NCBI GenBank assembly: GCA_030247855.1
Contig: JAPDRN010000132.1
Location: 27,144 to 91,143 of the forward strand
DNA: 64,000 nucleotides
From: Knufia peltigerae
Lineage: Eukaryota > Ascomycota > Eurotiomycetes > Chaetothyriales > Trichomeriaceae
Direction: 5' to 3'
In this document: positions 1 to 11,165 of the stretch, in pieces
Numbering within the stretch: the stretch's first letter is position 1
How the letters are laid out: each line of letters begins with the position of its first letter
The notes under the pieces: model-generated
What the model saw: the letters and a program-made list of their open reading frames with translations, nothing else
The model's database searches: none
What the model was told of the DNA's origin: nothing
Program-made: the position numbers and the translations under genes

Positions 1-955
1 TTGGTTCTTGTTCATCGTGGGTGGTGTGTACATCATCCCGTTACTGATATGGTTCCCAGAGACCTCCCGAAAAATCGTCGGTGATGGATCGATACAACCT
101 CCCAAATTGAACATGTCGTTGGCTGATGTTTTGAAACAAGATCGGAACGACAACGACAACAAGAGCGAGGTCGACACGACACCGTCGGTCGGGAAGAGCA
201 AAAGCAAGACAAAAAACTTCACATGGCCAAACCCCAAAAGTACATTGGCCGTTTTCGGCGATTTCGAAAACACAATCATCTTGTCGGTCGTCGGGATAAT
301 TTATGCGGCCTTTTATGCGGTGTCGGCGACCTTGAGCACACAGTTCCACGAAATCTACGGTCTCGACAGTAGCTCGCAGGGGTTGTTGTTCTTGACCATC
401 GCCGGCGGCAGCATCCTTTCGTCCTTGACCAACAGCGTCGCTCTGGACAGGAATTTCCGCCGTCACGCGGTCCTTCAAAACGTCGACCCGGACCGAAGGA
501 AACAAATCGACATGAGGGGGTTCCCGATCGAAAGGGCCAGGTTGGAAATCGGTTTACCCTTTTTCGTGGTTGGAGCCTTGACCGTCGTCGTCTACGGTTG
601 GATGTTGCATTTCAGGGTCCACATGGCAGGTCCGATCGTGATGCTGATCCTGTTCGGGTACACCAACCTGGCAGGGTTCAACACCCTGAGTGTCTTGTTG
701 ATAGACCTGAACCGGTCGAGAGCGGCAGCCGCAAGCGCCGCCGCGAATCTGATAAGGGCGTCATTGGGCGCAGGGATGACGGCCGTGGTGAATCCAATGA
801 TCGAAGGCATGGGTACCGGTTGGTGTTATACCTTCACCGGACTCGTCCAGCTGTTGTTTTTACCATTGTTGTGGTTGTGCATGGAAAACGGGGTGGAATG
901 GAGACGGAAACAAGAACAAACGCAAACACGGACATCAGGGGGACGACGACACTGA
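1..955 (+). CDS. MFS drug/polyamine-type exporter, C-terminal part
   Basis: The reading frame is open from the left window edge, so only the 3' part of the gene is present (about 317 residues). It starts inside a transmembrane helix and then shows the PETSRKIVGDGS segment typical of the central loop of fungal DHA1-type major facilitator exporters. A charged Asp/Asn/Lys-rich cytoplasmic loop follows, and then several hydrophobic helices (around nt 270-340, 385-440, 560-610, 625-690, 830-890), consistent with the second six-helix bundle. Such proteins export drugs, polyamines or metabolites by proton antiport at the plasma membrane; the substrate cannot be read from this part. The protein ends in a basic, Gln/Thr/Arg-rich tail. 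It converges on the PhoD-like gene. I am confident of the family but not of the subfamily. Confidence 0.85.
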   Translation, partial: WFLFIVGGVYIIPLLIWFPETSRKIVGDGSIQPPKLNMSLADVLKQDRNDNDNKSEVDTTPSVGKSKSKTKNFTWPNPKSTLAVFGDFENTIILSVVGIIYAAFYAVSATLSTQFHEIYGLDSSSQGLLFLTIAGGSILSSLTNSVALDRNFRRHAVLQNVDPDRRKQIDMRGFPIERARLEIGLPFFVVGALTVVVYGWMLHFRVHMAGPIVMLILFGYTNLAGFNTLSVLLIDLNRSRAAAASAAANLIRASLGAGMTAVVNPMIEGMGTGWCYTFTGLVQLLFLPLLWLCMENGVEWRRKQEQTQTRTSGGRRH

Positions 956-1409
956 CTGACGGAAAAGGTGGCAGGTGAATGCGTATACAACCGTATTGGA
1001 TGTGTCACTCTGTTCACCTCAAAAAAATCAATACGTCCTCGTGTTATCAGGTAGTTAAATATGTCACGTCGTGGTGACAATGGATGCTGAGTGATGTTCT
1101 AGAAAACTGATGAATATTTATATCCATTGAAATATGTGGAGACGGTGACACTTTACAGGAACTTGATTGCTCAGTACGTTGGTGAGACGACTCTGCAACA
1201 TACCTACGTACAAACAAGTATCTTGTTTCGTTCGCGTCAAGACAAGTATTGAACTGTACCCTCTGTACTCGTAGATAGTTGATCTTCATCCGAAAATTTA
1301 AATGAATGCTATACTTTATATCATTAAACAACCCAAAAGCAGCACCATCCGCTATGCAAAACTTCCGCCATCAACTTTCGAACCCTCCTTGACACGTCTC
1401 GTCCAGTCT
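956..1409. other. convergent 3' intergenic region
   Basis: This region separates the 3' ends of the MFS gene and the PhoD-like gene. It is relatively A+T rich, especially around 1290-1330. I see no coding signal, repeat or RNA gene in it; it probably holds the two 3' UTRs. Confidence 0.5.
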
Positions 1410-4400
1410 CTATCTTCCAAACTCAAGACTAGGTACCACAACCGGTCCATACTTGACCACGTTTCCATATGCTCCCTCTCCTTGGACGAGAAAGTCCGTG
1501 GCAAGACTCAACCTGCCACCACCCCGATGCATTCCCGTACTGCCAAAGGTGCCATTGACGATTTCCGGATCGTAGACGACGATGGCAACGTAGTTCCTGC
1601 GAGCCATGAGCTTGCGGTTGTTCACACCCTGACCCGTCACGTCGTGCGTAAAGATCTCCATCATGTCCTCCTTCGTGTCTGTGGGTTGCGAAGGAGTCGA
1701 CCGTTGGCCGTTCGGAGGAATGTAGAGTGGTTTGTTGTTGTTCAGTAGTTTCATGACATAGCCGGGCGGCGGCGTGTTGACGACCGACGACGAGATCAGT
1801 TGGTACATGGTCTTGTGGTCGGACGGATGTGACGGATCGTGTACCAATCCAGCTCCACACGTGTTGACGGCGCCCGAGATAAATGTCATACGGATGGAAC
1901 GCTGATGGGATATACCTTGGAGAGTACGAATGAGGTAGGTCCGCTCAAGATCCTATATCACTGAAGTGTCAGTCACGTCTTTCGAACAGCAACAAAGTGT
2001 ATACAACATACCTTTGACTCGTGCGTCCACTGGTCCTTGAGTTCATCAAGTACGTCGATATCTCCAAAAGGGTTCAAGATGCCACCCATGAGTCCAGATT
2101 TGCCAACAGCACGCTTGACCGAATCAAATCCCGAACCGACCGCGCCTTTGGCCCCAACTACACCCGCGACGGAACTGGTGACTTTGCCAAGGACATTGTA
2201 TGCTCCAGTTACGGCCTTCTTTCCCGTGGCCATGGTGTGGGCGATTTGCTCGGCCGCATCTAATCGAGGATAAATCAACGGCACCGGGATCATGAGCATA
2301 CAATGCTGTATCGTCTGTGGGAGTAGCGCAATCTTGGGAAACAGTCCTTGGTACGTTGGTCCAGCCATGACTTGATGAGGGTTGCGTTCGCTTCTGGTAT
2401 CTGGACCCACCACGGCGACAGCAGGTCCCAGGAATTTCACAAAATGCCAGCCAGTGCCGGTGATGGTGAACAAATCGCGATCGTCTGATACATTGCGCAA
2501 GAGCTCGAGAGTCGTGTGGTGCTGGAACAGCAGGTACATTTCAATACCTATTCGTCCAATGTTCTTGAACATATTGCTGAATTGCATATATTCAGGATAA
2601 GATCCGAACCCGTCAAATCTTCACTCCTGTTAGCATAGTGTTCCCACCCGGGATTCTTTGACTTACATATCATGATCATCAAGTGTGAGAACATGCGGGA
2701 TCTGGGCAAAAGCTTCTCGCAGGTAAGGTTGGTCGAAGTGACTGGTGTAATAATGAAAATATGCATGTGTCACATCCTCCTCATGTGCAGCTGTCCACAC
2801 TGCATTCTTCCTGTTCTCCTTGCCACTCGTCGCCAACCATTGTTTCAGCGACGCAATCTCCTTCCACATTCGGTCAGCGTAAATCTGACTCCCGAGCCCC
2901 AGCTGGCAGTGAAAACCACCGCACTCGGCATGCTTCTGCATGATATCCTTCCACATGAAGCCGACACCACCTAGCCGCGCACGCTCGTTGGCGCTGACAT
3001 TAAGAGTAAAGTCGTTGCCCGACGTTGCGATGAAACGCCAATTTGTCTCGTGTTTGCCAGCGACCAAGAATTCATAACGTGTACAACCAAGGTGGGAAGT
3101 GATTGCATACGTCCACTTTGCCGGTCCGGATTCGTCCATCTGGAGATCAATCTCATACTTGTAGAATGTCCATCGTTGGTGCTGCGAGATATTGGCGGCT
3201 TTGAGCTGTCGTGGATTCGGAGACAGGTCAAGACTTTGGTGGATGTGGATCGTAGGTGGTTGGGGAGCGTCAGTCACAAGTAATATCGAGCCGTACCATA
3301 TCCCCCGTTCTATGTCCATGTTGGTATATCGCAGATACGGACCAAAGTAGACACCATTTGTGGCCACGACTTTGTATATGTCGATGCCGCTGGTCGGAGG
3401 TGGACCCGTGAATGATGCCGGATTCGACAAACTCATGACGCTTTGCTGATCGTAGCCTGGTGTCACCGGTAGACCAGGTGACGCAAGTGGTTTCTGACTG
3501 AAAGAAAGGCCCGGGGAAGCGAGAGGATTTTGGTACACACTACCTACGGGCGATAGAGGAGTCTCATGTAGGTTCAGTGGGGTCGGCCCTTTCGGAAACT
3601 CCCACTGAGTGGCCTGTGTGGGCAAGTGTATATAGTAATACTGTCCAGAATTTGGGTCGAGATGCGCGATCCAACCTTCTGGAAGTGGTGGAGGAGATGC
3701 TGGGGGGATTTGCGCCGGCATTTGCTGCGTTGGCTGCTGGGTCTGTTGGGCTTGACCATTAACGGCGGCCATGGAAGCAGGACTGTGATTGTTTTGTCTT
3801 GGGTCATTGGCAAAGGCTGGATGATCCTGCTGATTCGGGACTTGTGCACCTGGTGCAGTATTCGTCTGGGCGACCGGCACAGGAGCTGGGGTACCCGTGG
3901 CTGGTACTCCTGCTCCGACCACACTTTGTCGTTGCTTCTCAGCCGGTCGGCGGCCATTCGGCCCGGAAACTTGAGAATAAGCTGGTGGTGGTTCCTCATG
4001 AGGCTGGAGCCTTGATATCTCATTTTCTACAGGATGCGGTGCGCGGTTCGGAGAGGAGACTGTGGGTTGAACCACTGGAGCAGCTGCGGCGGTTGGTGGA
4101 GATGACTGCACAATTCCCATGCCTTGATACACTGTAGGCGGCGGATGCGGACTGCTACCAGGGGCTTCTGTCGGTGTCCACGGGCGTCTAGGTTGGTCAC
4201 TACTTTGTTGTTGAGCAGGCGCACCATATTGAGCTGCTCTCTGCTGTGCAGCCAAACTCTGTGCTTGTAGACTATTCAGAGTAGCCGCGCCAGCGATGCC
4301 AGACGCCGCATATCGAGCCTCGATGTCGGTCTGTGGACGTGCAGCAGGCCCAACGATAGGCGTTTCCGGCGGCGGAGGGGATCCGCGTTGAGCTCTCGTT

Positions 4401-5038
4401 GTCGAGGTTGAGGCAGTCGAGCTGATGCGATTGATAGACTCTGGGTCTCTGATTTTCAGCCTGCTCAACGCATCAGCTGCCGAGGATGTAGACGGAGGAG
4501 GCCAGTATTGTTGGCCGCTCTGATTCTGGGAGCCAGGCAGCGGCGCAGTAGCAGGACCATCTCCACGTTGTGGTGGACGCTGGAACAAGCCCTCCTTGTC
4601 TGGCGCATCTGGACCCGGTGACTCGGGCAAAGGCTTGGGCATCGTCCCCCGACGCTCAGCTAATGTCTGTCCACCTCCTGACGTTCTTCTCTGACCAGGC
4701 TTTCGTGAGCCAGTTTGCTCTGGCGATGTCACTCTTCTCACATCAGGGTAAGGATATGGATTCGATGCGGGGTTGCCATTAGTACGTGAGGACTGAGCCT
4801 GCTGTCGAGATCGTTCGTCAGGGTAGGGTAACGATGGCATAGGGTAGACTTTCGTGGACTGCGAGGGTTGCTGAGGCGCAGGACTCTGCTTGCCAGCAGC
4901 CGAGGATACGCTGGACGATGCACTCGCGGTTCTCTTATTGATGCGCAGCGGCTCAACGATGGTGGGCGAGTCTCGATCGGAGGGACGATTGAGAAACATC
5001 TCGCCCTCCGGCCTACCCTGGTGCCCAGGTACGCTCAT
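1410..5038 (-). CDS. WW-domain, PhoD-like phosphatase (three exons)
   Basis: Spliced model complement(join(1410..1952,2012..2618,2667..5038)), 1173 residues. The N-terminal half is disordered (Pro/Ser/Gln rich). A WW domain lies at about residues 449-483, with the GW...YYY...W pattern and the second conserved Trp. From about residue 549 a PhoD-like metallophosphatase domain follows. The motif DDHDIFDGFGSYP is created by removing intron 1 (donor GTAAGT, acceptor GAAG), which strongly supports that splice. Intron 2 (1953-2011) joins the ESK and DLERTYL segments in frame. PhoD-fold enzymes hydrolyse phosphodiesters or phosphomonoesters using bound metal. The WW domain suggests recruitment by Pro-rich partners, perhaps within its own Pro-rich N-terminus. 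There is no signal peptide, so it is probably intracellular. The substrate is unknown. The start is the first ATG of the long open frame; an additional upstream exon cannot be excluded. Confidence 0.85.
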
Positions 5039-5978
5039 GACGCCGGGCGATGCGCCGTCCTCGAGGGCTGTAGGAAAGAGAATGGGCTGACTCGAGGCCG
5101 CAGGTTGTCTCAGGCTGAGGCTGAGGCTGAGGCGGTCGGATGCGGGGTGTGTTTCAAAGGTTGATTCTGATGGCCGTCGGTCGACCTTGGGTTGCTTCGA
5201 CTGAGTTAATAATGAGGAGGAATCGAAGGCCTGCCGGAAGACCAGCCAGCCGGACGAAATAAGCGCAGAGGTTTATAGTAAATGAGGTAGGTCAAAGAAA
5301 GGCCTAGGATAGCATACCGAGATGAATTACCTAGATGGTGATCCTGGAATCTGAATTTCTCAGTGTCTCTATCTGCCCTTTTGCCTGAAGCCGGATGAAA
5401 GCAGGCAGGCTGGGAACTTACGCCTTATCCCCTGATCATGGATGAGTACTGGCCGAGTCTCTCGTACCTCTTTTGTCCATTCGCAAGTCGAGGATTGTAG
5501 CCGCCGGACCAAGCGCTGAACACCAACATGATGCCCCACGTTTTCGGGCGTCAATGGTCTTGGGCCGCGTCTTTATCCCATTGATTGGCCCTGTGTATCA
5601 TCCACTTGCCGTGACACCTGGAGGGAAGACGCCAGCATCCGGGGCGGTTCGACGAATGGTGCGCTAAAAGGTGCATTGACCAGCGATATCTCTGTGGACT
5701 CTATGACGATCAGGTACGAGTTACGAAGACATCCTCTCTTTGAGGTTTGATGCACAGTAATGCGAGGGATAATACTAAAAGTGGAAGTTTGATGCGAACG
5801 AAACATGACAGACGAAAAGCTGCTAACTACCTCAAAGTACCTGGACCTGCATATCACTATAACCAATGCCGTGGGAACTATTCTCGTGCCAACAGACTGC
5901 CGTCGATACCATATGTCCCAAACCCTAATCCATAAAGTCGATCTCTACGAAAGAAGAAGAACCAAATTCTCACCGCAG
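5039..5978. other. upstream region of PhoD-like gene
   Basis: This stretch of 940 bases lies between the start of the PhoD-like gene and the stop of the Ser-Gly wall-protein gene, both on the minus strand. It should hold the promoter and 5' UTR of the former and the 3' UTR of the latter. No ORF in it resembles a gene. It contains a short hexanucleotide repeat (5113-5132) and one AAACCCTAA telobox-like word near 5920, neither of which has a demonstrated role here. Confidence 0.5.
5113..5132. repeat. (GGCTGA)n hexanucleotide repeat
   Basis: About three tandem copies of GGCTGA lie roughly 75-95 nt upstream of the PhoD-like start codon, probably inside its 5' UTR. This is a simple-sequence repeat that could vary between strains. 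Confidence 0.8.
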
Positions 5979-7178
5979 CTACAAAGTCCAAGCTAGGCAT
6001 GCCACAACAGCGCCCAAAACCCCATAAAGTGCCAAAGCAGTCGTTTGGGCAGCTCCTCCTGTGAATGTTGGTACTGGAGGACTGGAAGGAGTATGTGGCG
6101 AGCCAGTGCTGTTGCTTGATGTACCTCCCATTGCAGCATTCGAACTGTTGCCAGAGGCGGGAGCTGCAGAGTTATTGTCGCTGGCGCCCTCGTCAACCCT
6201 AGAGCTGCCAGAACTAGAACCTGCCCCTGAGCCAGCACCTGAGCCAGAGCCAGAGCCTGATGCCGCACCGGAACCAGTTCCACTGCCGCTGCCCGAACCC
6301 GAGCCAGAGCCAGAGCCAGAACCAGAGCCAGAGCCAGAGCCAGAACCTGAGCCAGAGCCAGAGCCAGAACCTGAGCCAGAGTCAGAACCAGAACCTGAGC
6401 CAGAGTCAGAACCAGAACCTGAGCCAGAGTCAGAACCAGAACCTGAGCCAGAGCCAGAACCAGAACCTGAGCCAGATCCAGAGCCGGTACCACTTCCACT
6501 GCCGCTGCCAGATCCTGAACCAGAGCCACTTCCGCCGCCACTGCCGGAGCCGGAGCCGGATCCTGAGCCTGTACCAGAACCACTTCCAGCTCCAGATCCT
6601 GAGCCAGACCCCGAGCCTGACCCGCTATCTCCAGTTGGGCCAACCACTGGAGTAATAGATGCATAGGCTCCTGTGGCGCAAGGCGTTGTAATTGTGACAG
6701 TTGCAGCAGCGCCGTTCGCTCCACAAACACTGCAAACGGTGACAGTCGTAGTGAAGCCTTCAGGAATGGTAAGTGGGTTTCTTGTTTCGCATGGGCATGC
6801 CTCGGTGATGGTGTAAGTGACTGCCTGCATGCCTGTACCAGTGGGATTCGGGTGATGGTACACAGTAAGGTATTCATGGTAGACACCGACATCGCCGTTG
6901 GGGTACGTCGTGGTGAATGCAAGGATCTCGGTACCAATGCCATCGATGACGGGTGGCGGAGTGATCGTAGGCGGACCTCCGTTGCAGTCGCCGCCGTCAG
7001 GACACCAAGTGACTGTGCTAGACATAGTGGTCGTGGTGGTGACAGCGGTAGGGCACACGGAGACGGTGAGGGTCGTAACGGCAGTGTCAGCAGGGTCGTT
7101 GATCTGGGTCGAAGCCTGCGCGAGGACGCTGGTAGCCCAGAGTGCCACGACGGGCATAGCCTTGATCGATCGTGTCAT
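5979..7178 (-). CDS. Ser-Gly repeat GPI-anchored cell-wall protein
   Basis: 399 residues. The longer open frame begins with a non-canonical codon; I place the start at the ATG giving MTRSIKAMPVVALWATSVLA, a clear signal peptide. The mature N-terminal part is Thr/Val rich with several Cys residues (WCPDGGDC, EACPCET, VTVCSVCG) and resembles Thr-rich fungal surface proteins. From about residue 183 to 325 the chain is an almost pure Ser-Gly dipeptide repeat. An Asn/Ser/Pro-rich stretch follows, and then a hydrophobic C-terminal tail (ALALYGVLGAVVACLAWTL) preceded by small residues, as expected for GPI attachment. The role is probably structural or adhesive at the cell wall, with the repeat acting as a flexible and likely O-glycosylated stalk. 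The specific homologue is not recognised. Confidence 0.8.
   Translation of the reverse strand: MTRSIKAMPVVALWATSVLAQASTQINDPADTAVTTLTVSVCPTAVTTTTTMSSTVTWCPDGGDCNGGPPTITPPPVIDGIGTEILAFTTTYPNGDVGVYHEYLTVYHHPNPTGTGMQAVTYTITEACPCETRNPLTIPEGFTTTVTVCSVCGANGAAATVTITTPCATGAYASITPVVGPTGDSGSGSGSGSGSGAGSGSGTGSGSGSGSGSGGGSGSGSGSGSGSGSGTGSGSGSGSGSGSGSGSGSDSGSGSGSDSGSGSGSDSGSGSGSGSGSGSGSGSGSGSGSGSGSGSGSGSGTGSGAASGSGSGSGAGSGAGSSSGSSRVDEGASDNNSAAPASGNSSNAAMGGTSSNSTGSPHTPSSPPVPTFTGGAAQTTALALYGVLGAVVACLAWTL
6216..6630. repeat. coding minisatellite encoding (Ser-Gly)n
   Basis: The plus strand reads as imperfect repeats of the hexamer CCAGAG/CCTGAG, equivalent to GGCTCT on the coding minus strand, for about 400 bp. 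Units with AGTCAGAACCAGAACC recur as a higher-order period near 6370-6440. Because the period is six, every frame on both strands stays open, which creates a spurious Glu-Pro repeat ORF on the plus strand. Length variation between strains is expected. Confidence 0.85.
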
Positions 7179-8897
7179 GGTCGAAGAACGTAGTGCAGTT
7201 GGGTGACGATATTCTGAATCAACAAAAACGAAGGGAACAAGTTCATAGAGCAAAGTGTTCAAATGAGTGACTGAAGCGCAATAGCACTTTCTTTCCTAAA
7301 CGAAGGGACGAGTCTCAAAACAAGCTGAGAAAAACAAAAGGGTATGAATCTTTGTACCGAGCCATGGTATTTACCTTGGTCGTAAGTCAACCGTGCGAGG
7401 TCGAGGTCCACATAACGACCTCGTTGGAATGCACAACACAACCATCTCGTTCAGGCAAGGAATTACCTGTAGGAATGTGCGCACGATCCAACGCATACTT
7501 GGTCGTCGCATTCGAGACTCGATGAGCAAAAGGGCACGGTGCGTGGCTCGTAGCTGGCCAGTCATCTGGTGTTTTTTTTTCAGGCCGTAGATAAACTAGG
7601 AGGTAGAAAAGAGAGGCTGGACCATTTGCAACGAATGATCATAAACGTCCAGGCATACAACACATGTAACATCATTGGAAGACATGAGATATGAACATTG
7701 TGGGTGTGTAAAAAATGACTGTTTCCCATAAATCGACATTCCAGACTCATCGCCCTCATTGAAGAGGACCCAACGAGAAAGAAACTTCCTACAAGGAAAA
7801 TTCGATCTCCAGAGCCATCGAGTTCGTTGAACTCATGGCAACACGTCGCTGTAGACAAAGAACGAAACGACGGTCGTGGCTGGCTCTGTTGCTTTTTTTG
7901 ATCTGAAGAGAGAAAAAGAGAAGAAGCAAAGCTTCACACACGCAAAAATGAAATTTGACCACCGACGCATTGCCAAGGGTTGGGGCTCAACCGACTTTGG
8001 TGTTGATGTATTGCCGCCCTATTCTTACCTTTCGGTTCGCAACTTTCCGTCGTAAAAGCAGCGTTAACAAAGACGCGGCTTTCCGATTTGGTTAGCAGCA
8101 ATGCAAGCTGACCTTCCTTCGATGACATACATACCTTCGCGCTGTCGAAGTGCCCTTGGAGTGTATCACTCTACCTCGTAGTTGGTATGCGGAACCCATT
8201 GGAAAATACCAGTGAAACGCTGATTGGCACAGCATGCGTCGCTTTTTCGTGAATTTTCGGGAGTGATATACTACACACGGAGTACGCAAAAGTTCTAAGC
8301 GCTGTCGGCAACCCAGAGATCAACAAAACCTGCCCATGTTTCGCGGCTCGGATCAAAGGCTAGTGTGTCAAGCATTCAATATCATTCAAGGCAATTTTGC
8401 AAGCGAGAGATTCGGCACGTGGCCTACATTGGCTAACAAGTCGCGTGTGAAGGTCGAATATCATTGAAACTAGTGGCACGGCTAGTCCAATAAACCCTGG
8501 CTGCTCTCTTCTACGATGAATATCCTCTAGGTGAGAGATAGCACACAGGCTTACAATATCTACAGGACGGACAGCACTTGGGATCGAGAAGGTTAGGTCA
8601 AGCGGTTTTGCATTATTAAAATACAGGCCCCAAAATTAATTCGCCTGAACATGGGCTGTTCCAGTCCCTTGTTATGGGGATTGACAACTTGTCGAAGAAA
8701 AATGGTCCTCCTTCCCTTGTCTATTATGCCCAAAGATATCGAGCCAGTCCTTCCTGCCTGGCGTAATTGTCGAAATAACCCTTGCAGCCCGCTCACATTC
8801 TCATGCGAACCGACTGAATGATGATAGATGCCGCGAAGTTGGTTGATGTTGGGAAAGATCTGACTTGATGTCGTCTGGTTGTTTGGCGAGTGTGGAC
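7179..8897. other. intergenic region upstream of wall-protein gene
   Basis: These 1.7 kb lie between the wall-protein start and the stop of the small secreted peptide gene, both on the minus strand. No ORF longer than about 110 codons or with recognisable domain content is present. It probably contains the wall-protein promoter, long for a housekeeping gene but usual for regulated surface-protein genes. I see no clear TATA box or repeat. Confidence 0.45.
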
Positions 8898-9065
8898 TTA
8901 AGCACGGATGCTTCTCCAGTCGGTCCATGGCTCAATGCATGGTGGTCCAGCAGGGACATCAGGTGGTGGGATGACGCAGATGGGCGCCGGGTGACCTGCG
9001 GGCAAGGCAGAGACGACGGAGGCGCCAATGGCGGCCAGTGCCAGGAGGACGGTTTGGAGCTGCAT
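8898..9065 (-). CDS. small secreted proline-rich peptide (55 aa)
   Basis: Starting at the ATG giving MQLQTVLLALAAIGASVVSA, the ORF encodes a strong signal peptide with a likely cut after VSA. The mature peptide is about 35 residues, Pro rich, with two Cys residues (PICVIPPP and PPCIEPW) that could form one disulfide. The longer in-frame extension upstream lacks these qualities, so I prefer the internal ATG. A TATATATAC element lies about 110 bp upstream on the same strand. Size, secretion signal and isolation in a gene-poor area fit a small secreted protein or effector-like peptide. No homologue is recognised, and an ORF this short could occur by chance; the signal peptide is the main support. 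Confidence 0.5.
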   Translation of the reverse strand: MQLQTVLLALAAIGASVVSALPAGHPAPICVIPPPDVPAGPPCIEPWTDWRSIRA

Positions 9066-9173
9066 GTTTGGAACGAAAGAGGTTTTGTTTGAAGAAGCAG
9101 AGAAAGATAAAACGAATGACTGTGGGTTGGAATACTTCGACCTTTTTATCACTGAAGGTGAGGTCCGGACCTG

Positions 9174-9182
9174 ATATATATA
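9174..9182 (-). promoter_or_regulatory. TATA-like element of small secreted peptide gene
   Basis: The minus strand reads GTATATATAT about 110 bp upstream of the proposed ATG at 9065, a spacing reasonable for a fungal TATA-containing promoter. Confidence 0.4.
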
Positions 9183-9821
9183 CTCTCTACGGAGGCCCTC
9201 TTCGACCGGTCGCGACCTCTTGTTACGCGCTTCGAGGCATCAATACGAGAGAGACTATTGACCCGGTGGGCCCTTGGACAGAAAGTCAATGAACTAACAA
9301 ACATTTGGGGCTCTTCGCTCCAGGTCTTGACTCGTCAAGCGAGATAACCCAGACCATTTGGACGGTCAACTAGGCCTCGATTGGTGACCGGGCAGGCTCG
9401 TCTAACTCAGTTGGACGATTGCTTGTGCATAAGCTTCATCCGGACCGGCAGGGACACTGGGGACAGTACAGTATAGTGCCATCGGATGGAGTACAACATT
9501 GTCTCGTGCCGAGACGGAAGCGCTTGTCATGCGAATATAGACAGGGGTCTGATGGACGTGGTGGTCAAGGAAGAACACTCCCATGAGACTTTCCGTGACT
9601 TTGTGGTTGTAGTAGTGTCCAATAGTTACTAACATACTCTGCCTTTCCCCCGGCGGGAATTGTCAACTCAACCATGCAGGGAAAAAAGCCACATTCGAAG
9701 AGTTGCGCAATTCTACAGAATATTGGTCTTGTACAGGACATAGGTAGCTGAAGATGGAGACTTTTACGAGATATCTCCTGGCCCACATGGGGAGAGAGGA
9801 TTCACGCGTAGAGATGAGGGA

Positions 9822-9832
9822 GGGGGGGGGGG
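9822..9832. repeat. poly-G tract (11 G)
   Basis: An uninterrupted run of eleven G residues is flanked by purine-rich sequence. The exact length is prone to sequencing error and strain variation. Confidence 0.85.
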
Positions 9833-11147
9833 AGAAAAGGATCGTAGACTAGGACTATTCCATTATTCGCGTTACAATTTTACCTGGACCGTACTCCCTA
9901 CTCGTACTACGGAATGATGCCGGTTCGACATTACGACCGAGTAGACCAGCGAGGGACTTGCCGAGTTAGCAGCAGTACAGCAGTAATACTTGGTTGTGGT
10001 CTGAGACTGCATTTGCCAAAAGGAGACCTCGGTTGGGACGGATGCTAATGGGCACGGCAAACAACCCACTCACACGGGATGAAGAGAAGTGAGAGAGGAG
10101 AGAGGGAGAAGGAGGTCTCAGACGTTCGCTAAAGCAATTTACTTTTTTTCCCTTCTTCTATTCCCCCGTACGGAGAGCAAACACAATGACGAGCCCGGTT
10201 GGACACAACGCTTGTCTCATTATTACTGTCAAAGTCTCGTATTCCGTAATTGCCGAGTAAAGTGTGAGAGAGTGTGAGGCCGAGATAAGGTTTTTTTTAT
10301 GTAGTTGCAGCGGCCGCTGTCAATTTTAATCACTGATCGTCCGTCATAAGAGCATCATCGTCTACTCGTCTACTTCGTTACCGTCTAAACGAGGACGATC
10401 ATGCACACAAGCACATACACACACACGTGGTTAAGAAAGCCCCAAAGATTTGTATCTAATGATCTGCAAATAATTATTGTAACAAGGCCAGGTCGGTCAT
10501 ATGGACTATAGATGCCTGCAACAAGACATGAGACATTATTATTGTTATTCAACAAGTTGTGTGTGGACTCTTCAATTCGAACCGGGGTCCTTTACCTTGA
10601 AAAACAAAAGGGGCAGCGTCAAGGGGGGCGGGCTTGCTTTTTGGAACATTCAATTTCATTACGACTCAGACAGGGATCCCGCGCTAAAAAAAAGGGATCC
10701 ACTAGAGATCGGAATTGAGGCTTTGCTTTTTTTGAGAGACAGAGAGGCTTGGAAGTGGAATTTACGGGGTACAGAGCCCAGTTTTTGTTTTGGGTCCACG
10801 CCCTACACTGTGTGTTCCATAACAATGGTCATGCTCAACTGCGCCCTCCATCACTATTATTACTACTATAACGGAGTGATCATTGCCTCGAAAACTACCT
10901 AGATGATATCGCATTTACTCCCCCATTGATGTCCTTTTCGGCACTGTAAGGTAAAGGTCGTAAGCAGTTCGAGCACCCTGACCTCGGCTGGGGATCCCGC
11001 AGAAAAAGTAACCTGACTCGCGCACGGTCGTTCGGTGGCTTAAAGCCTGTGGTCAGTGGCTTTTTTCTGGGATTGCAACTCCGGAGGGTTACTGGGCCAC
11101 AACTCAAGTAACTCATCTGTTCAAGTGAGGTAATTGTGAGTGGACAC

Positions 11148-11165
11148 GTGTGTGTGTGTGTGTGT
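11148..11165. repeat. (GT)n microsatellite
   Basis: About nine GT/TG units directly follow a CACGTG word in the gene-poor region. Confidence 0.85.

Noticed and set aside
6061..6666. Plus-strand ORF of 201 codons encoding a Glu-Pro repeat
   Set aside because: It is the reverse reading of the Ser-Gly minisatellite; the hexamer period keeps it open. The opposite strand has signal peptide, Cys motifs and GPI tail.
5993..6943. 316-codon Leu/Ala-rich ORF in a second frame of the wall-protein gene
   Set aside because: Another frame of the same minisatellite; no signal peptide or conserved feature.
10560..10600. tRNA-like T-arm word (TTCGAACC) near 10576
   Set aside because: The flanking bases do not form the five-pair T-stem, and no matching A box or acceptor stem is found.
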